Positions 62,242 to 64,000 of a stretch of DNA of 64,000 nt are shown here, in pieces; within the stretch, counting starts at the first letter, position 1, and each line of letters begins with the position of its first letter. Source of the DNA: Desulfoscipio sp. XC116 (lineage in GTDB: Bacteria > Bacillota > Desulfotomaculia > Desulfotomaculales > Desulfallaceae); contig NZ_CP156660.1 in NCBI RefSeq assembly GCF_039851975.1, positions 3,415,035 through 3,479,034 on the forward strand. The letters run 5' to 3'. A model generated the notes under the pieces. That model made no database searches. It saw only the letters and a program-made list of their open reading frames with translations, and was not told where the DNA came from. A program made the translations under genes and the position numbers.

Positions 62242-63561
62242 TCACTTGCGGCCGGCTTTCCAGCGCAATCCCCAGTTATAAGCACCGTCCATTTCCCGGT
62301 GCCCGGAAAAATAGCGCACCTGGCGTTCCACACTGAAGGTTTCATTGTTCACGTTCTCTATTAGAGCAATGGCGCACATAATTTTGCGCCTGTCATGCTC
62401 GTCCAGCCGCACTTCAATATCGGGGCCGCCCGGCTGTTTAATGGTAACTATACCGTCGGCCTGAGCCCAGTTGGCCACACCCTCGTAAATATAGGCAAAG
62501 ACAAGAATGCGCTTGATATCCGCAATATAATCGCCGTTTATCCTCAAGTTTTCACCACCGGACACCGCCCCCGTCCGGTCATCTCCATCCAGGGCGATAT
62601 AAGGAAAGCTGTGATATGACCCAAAGGATTTACCGAGAGCTTGGATGACGCCCTTTTGACCATCTCGCATATCAATCAGGCAGCCCAGGTCCAGGTCAAC
62701 CCCACCGCCGCCACCGCCAAAGATCGAACCCAATAAACCGGTCGATTGTTTTTGCTGATTCCAGTTCAGATTGATTAATATTTCCCCTAATTTGTTGCCG
62801 GCCTTCTTTTCCAGATTTATTTTGTCGCCCTTTTTCTTTAACTCAATTTTACTAAGGTTAATCCTTTGCCCCGGCTGTCCGGCTGCCTGCGGCCGCGGTG
62901 CGGCTGACATATTAAGCGGCGGCCCGGCCGGCTTTTGGCCCGGTGGATTTCCCGATGGACCAGCCGGAGGGTTGTCCGGCGAGTTGGCCCGCGAATCAGC
63001 CGACCGCTCGGCCACCTCAATGCCGAAACCTCCGCACAGTGCGGCCAGGCCACCGTGGTAGCCCATAGCAACCGGGTTAAACTTCCATTCACCCTGATGA
63101 CGGTACAATTCAGCCACCACTATAGCAGTTTCAGCATTAAAGCCGCTGTCCATATTAAACCTGATCAATTCTTCGTTGCTGTTATTGGTAACCTTTATGT
63201 ACGCGCCGGAAACCTGCCCAAAGGTGTGCCCCCTTTGAGGACCTTCATAAATAGTCAGCGTAAACGCAATTCTGGCTGCATCCGGAGGAACCGCGGGCAA
63301 ATTAACCTTAATGCTTGCTTTGTCCGGCACCCGGGCAGTTTGCACCTTTACGGCACCATTGCGGCCATTGGGGTTGCCGTAAAATATAAAATCTTCGTCT
63401 CCCCGGCATTTGCCGTTACCCTGAAGCATAAAAGCAGCGGCGTCTATTTCAATGGCTCCGGCAGAAGTTGCCCAACCCAAAGCCACTATAATTTCCGAAA
63501 GGCCGGGGTGCTTTTTGGTAATATCCGTTTTCTGTCCCCTCATCACAGTTAGAGACAACAT
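62242..63561 (-). CDS. Double TerD-domain protein
   Basis: The 439-aa protein has two TerD domains joined by a Pro/Gly/Ala-rich linker (about 190-235). The first runs from MRGQKTDITKKHPGLSEII to GFGIEVAE. The second starts KIELKKKGDKINLEKK and contains the calcium-binding core GGVDLDLGCLIDMRDG with SYHSFPYIALDGDDRTGA and GENLRINGDYIADI. TerD-type proteins bind calcium and belong to tellurite, phage and envelope stress gene sets. Two ATGs and a TTG lie close together after GAGGTG; the ATG at 63559-63561 is used. The next gene upstream, 32 bp away, is an AIM24-family gene. The gap 61951-62241 shows nothing clear. Confidence 0.9.
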   Translation of the reverse strand: MLSLTVMRGQKTDITKKHPGLSEIIVALGWATSAGAIEIDAAAFMLQGNGKCRGDEDFIFYGNPNGRNGAVKVQTARVPDKASIKVNLPAVPPDAARIAFTLTIYEGPQRGHTFGQVSGAYIKVTNNSNEELIRFNMDSGFNAETAIVVAELYRHQGEWKFNPVAMGYHGGLAALCGGFGIEVAERSADSRANSPDNPPAGPSGNPPGQKPAGPPLNMSAAPRPQAAGQPGQRINLSKIELKKKGDKINLEKKAGNKLGEILINLNWNQQKQSTGLLGSIFGGGGGGVDLDLGCLIDMRDGQKGVIQALGKSFGSYHSFPYIALDGDDRTGAVSGGENLRINGDYIADIKRILVFAYIYEGVANWAQADGIVTIKQPGGPDIEVRLDEHDRRKIMCAIALIENVNNETFSVERQVRYFSGHREMDGAYNWGLRWKAGRK

Positions 63562-63593
63562 CATCACCTCATTAATTAAATTTTTAACATAGA

Positions 63594-64000
63594 CTAAGAG
63601 CCCTTAGTTGGTATAAACCTGCGTATCCAGCTGCCAAATCCCCGCGGGTTTCTGGTCTGAATAATCACCGGCCCCGGTCCCCTGAACCGGCAAACCGCCA
63701 CTTCACCCGAGGTGAAGGTGGATATCCAGCCGCTGGATGCCTTCTCAATGGTATATTGCATATAATCCGGCCAAGCTACCAGGTGACTGTTATCCACTAT
63801 ATATTCCTGGCCCGGTTCGAGATTTATGATATGGATGCTGCCATAAGTGTTGACAAACACCATCCCTTTGCCGCTAACCTTAACCACAAAGAAACCTTCC
63901 CCGGAAAAGATGCCCTGGGTTAAGTTTTGCATTTTAGTGGACACCTGTAATTCCGCGGCACCGGCCAAAAAGCCGTCCTTCTGCACAAGCAGGCTGTAGG
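63594..64000 (-). CDS. AIM24-family protein, N-terminus beyond the window
   Basis: The visible 134 C-terminal residues read VQKDGFLAGAAELQVSTKMQ, NLTQGIFSGEGFFVVKVSGK, NLEPGQEYIVDNSHLVAWPD and FRGPGPVIIQTRNPRGFGSW. This is the beta-roll of the AIM24/TIGR00266 family, proteins of unclear function often encoded beside TerD proteins. The frame is open to the right edge (YSLLVQKDG). It is directly upstream of the double TerD gene and probably in one operon with it. Confidence 0.88.
   Translation of the reverse strand, partial: YSLLVQKDGFLAGAAELQVSTKMQNLTQGIFSGEGFFVVKVSGKGMVFVNTYGSIHIINLEPGQEYIVDNSHLVAWPDYMQYTIEKASSGWISTFTSGEVAVCRFRGPGPVIIQTRNPRGFGSWIRRFIPTKGS

Noticed and set aside
1-64000. CRISPR arrays, tRNA or rRNA genes, prophage genes
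   Set aside because: I looked for regularly spaced repeats, T-loop sequences and structural phage genes and saw none; the poly-gamma-glutamate hydrolase alone is not evidence of a prophage.

Overview
The window looks like chromosome from an anaerobic, spore-forming, motile Firmicute of the Desulfotomaculum/Pelotomaculum type (Peptococcaceae in the broad sense). This is inferred from an alpha/beta-type SASP, a GerMN lipoprotein, strong AGGAGG-type ribosome sites with many TTG/GTG starts, a CIRCE operator, an oxygen-sensitive-type hybrid cluster protein (Hcp), several chemoreceptors and no aerobic respiratory genes. No rRNA, tRNA or CRISPR array was found.

0-12.8 kb: a truncated TauE/SafE exporter diverges from a 47-aa membrane peptide. 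Then, on the minus strand, come an MBL-fold hydrolase, an ACT-domain malic enzyme, a small SWIM-like protein, a SASP, a GerMN lipoprotein and an OmpR-type two-component pair. On the plus strand are hcp (with a CRP/FNR-like palindrome upstream), the potassium/proton antiporter pair khtT-khtU and a duplicated DUF3231 protein.

13-23 kb: two chemoreceptors flank an AT-richer island of response regulator, histidine kinase, ABC ATPase and FtsX-type permease, which resembles a peptide-sensing and detoxification module.

23-35 kb: an RluA pseudouridine synthase; an unusual 830-aa protein joining a cyclic-nucleotide-binding domain, a degenerate AAA+ domain and a membrane polyferredoxin; a decayed HEPN/MNT pair; a SIMPL protein; tandem short repeats before a poly-gamma-glutamate hydrolase-like gene; a soluble chemoreceptor-like protein; a zinc-ribbon gene and a Ser/Thr kinase in the same frame separated by one TGA; a methyltransferase with a Fur-like box on its promoter; and telA.

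35-42.8 kb: an IS110-family element lies between telA and a duplicated YceG-type gene. A cell-wall amidase and a PucR-type regulator follow.

43-50 kb: a catabolic locus with a sigma-54 activator facing an operon for 4-hydroxybutyryl-CoA dehydratase-like enzyme, acyl-CoA ligase, short-chain dehydrogenase and MFS importer. It probably takes up, CoA-activates and dehydrates a hydroxy acid.

50-58.5 kb: a phosphate locus with a PhoP-like regulator, a chemoreceptor and pstS-pstC-pstA without pstB. Both phoP and pstS have 11-bp-spaced direct repeats of PhoP-box type. A divergent UppS-like prenyltransferase follows.

58.9-64 kb: htpG under a CIRCE operator, a 44-aa membrane peptide, an intact MntA/HepT toxin-antitoxin pair, a double TerD protein and a truncated AIM24 protein. 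Together with telA and yceG these suggest a dispersed tellurite/envelope-stress gene set.

Two kinds of small repeat are scattered through the window: a 115-146 bp MITE-like element (three copies) and a ~113-bp hairpin repeat (two full copies and one partial).
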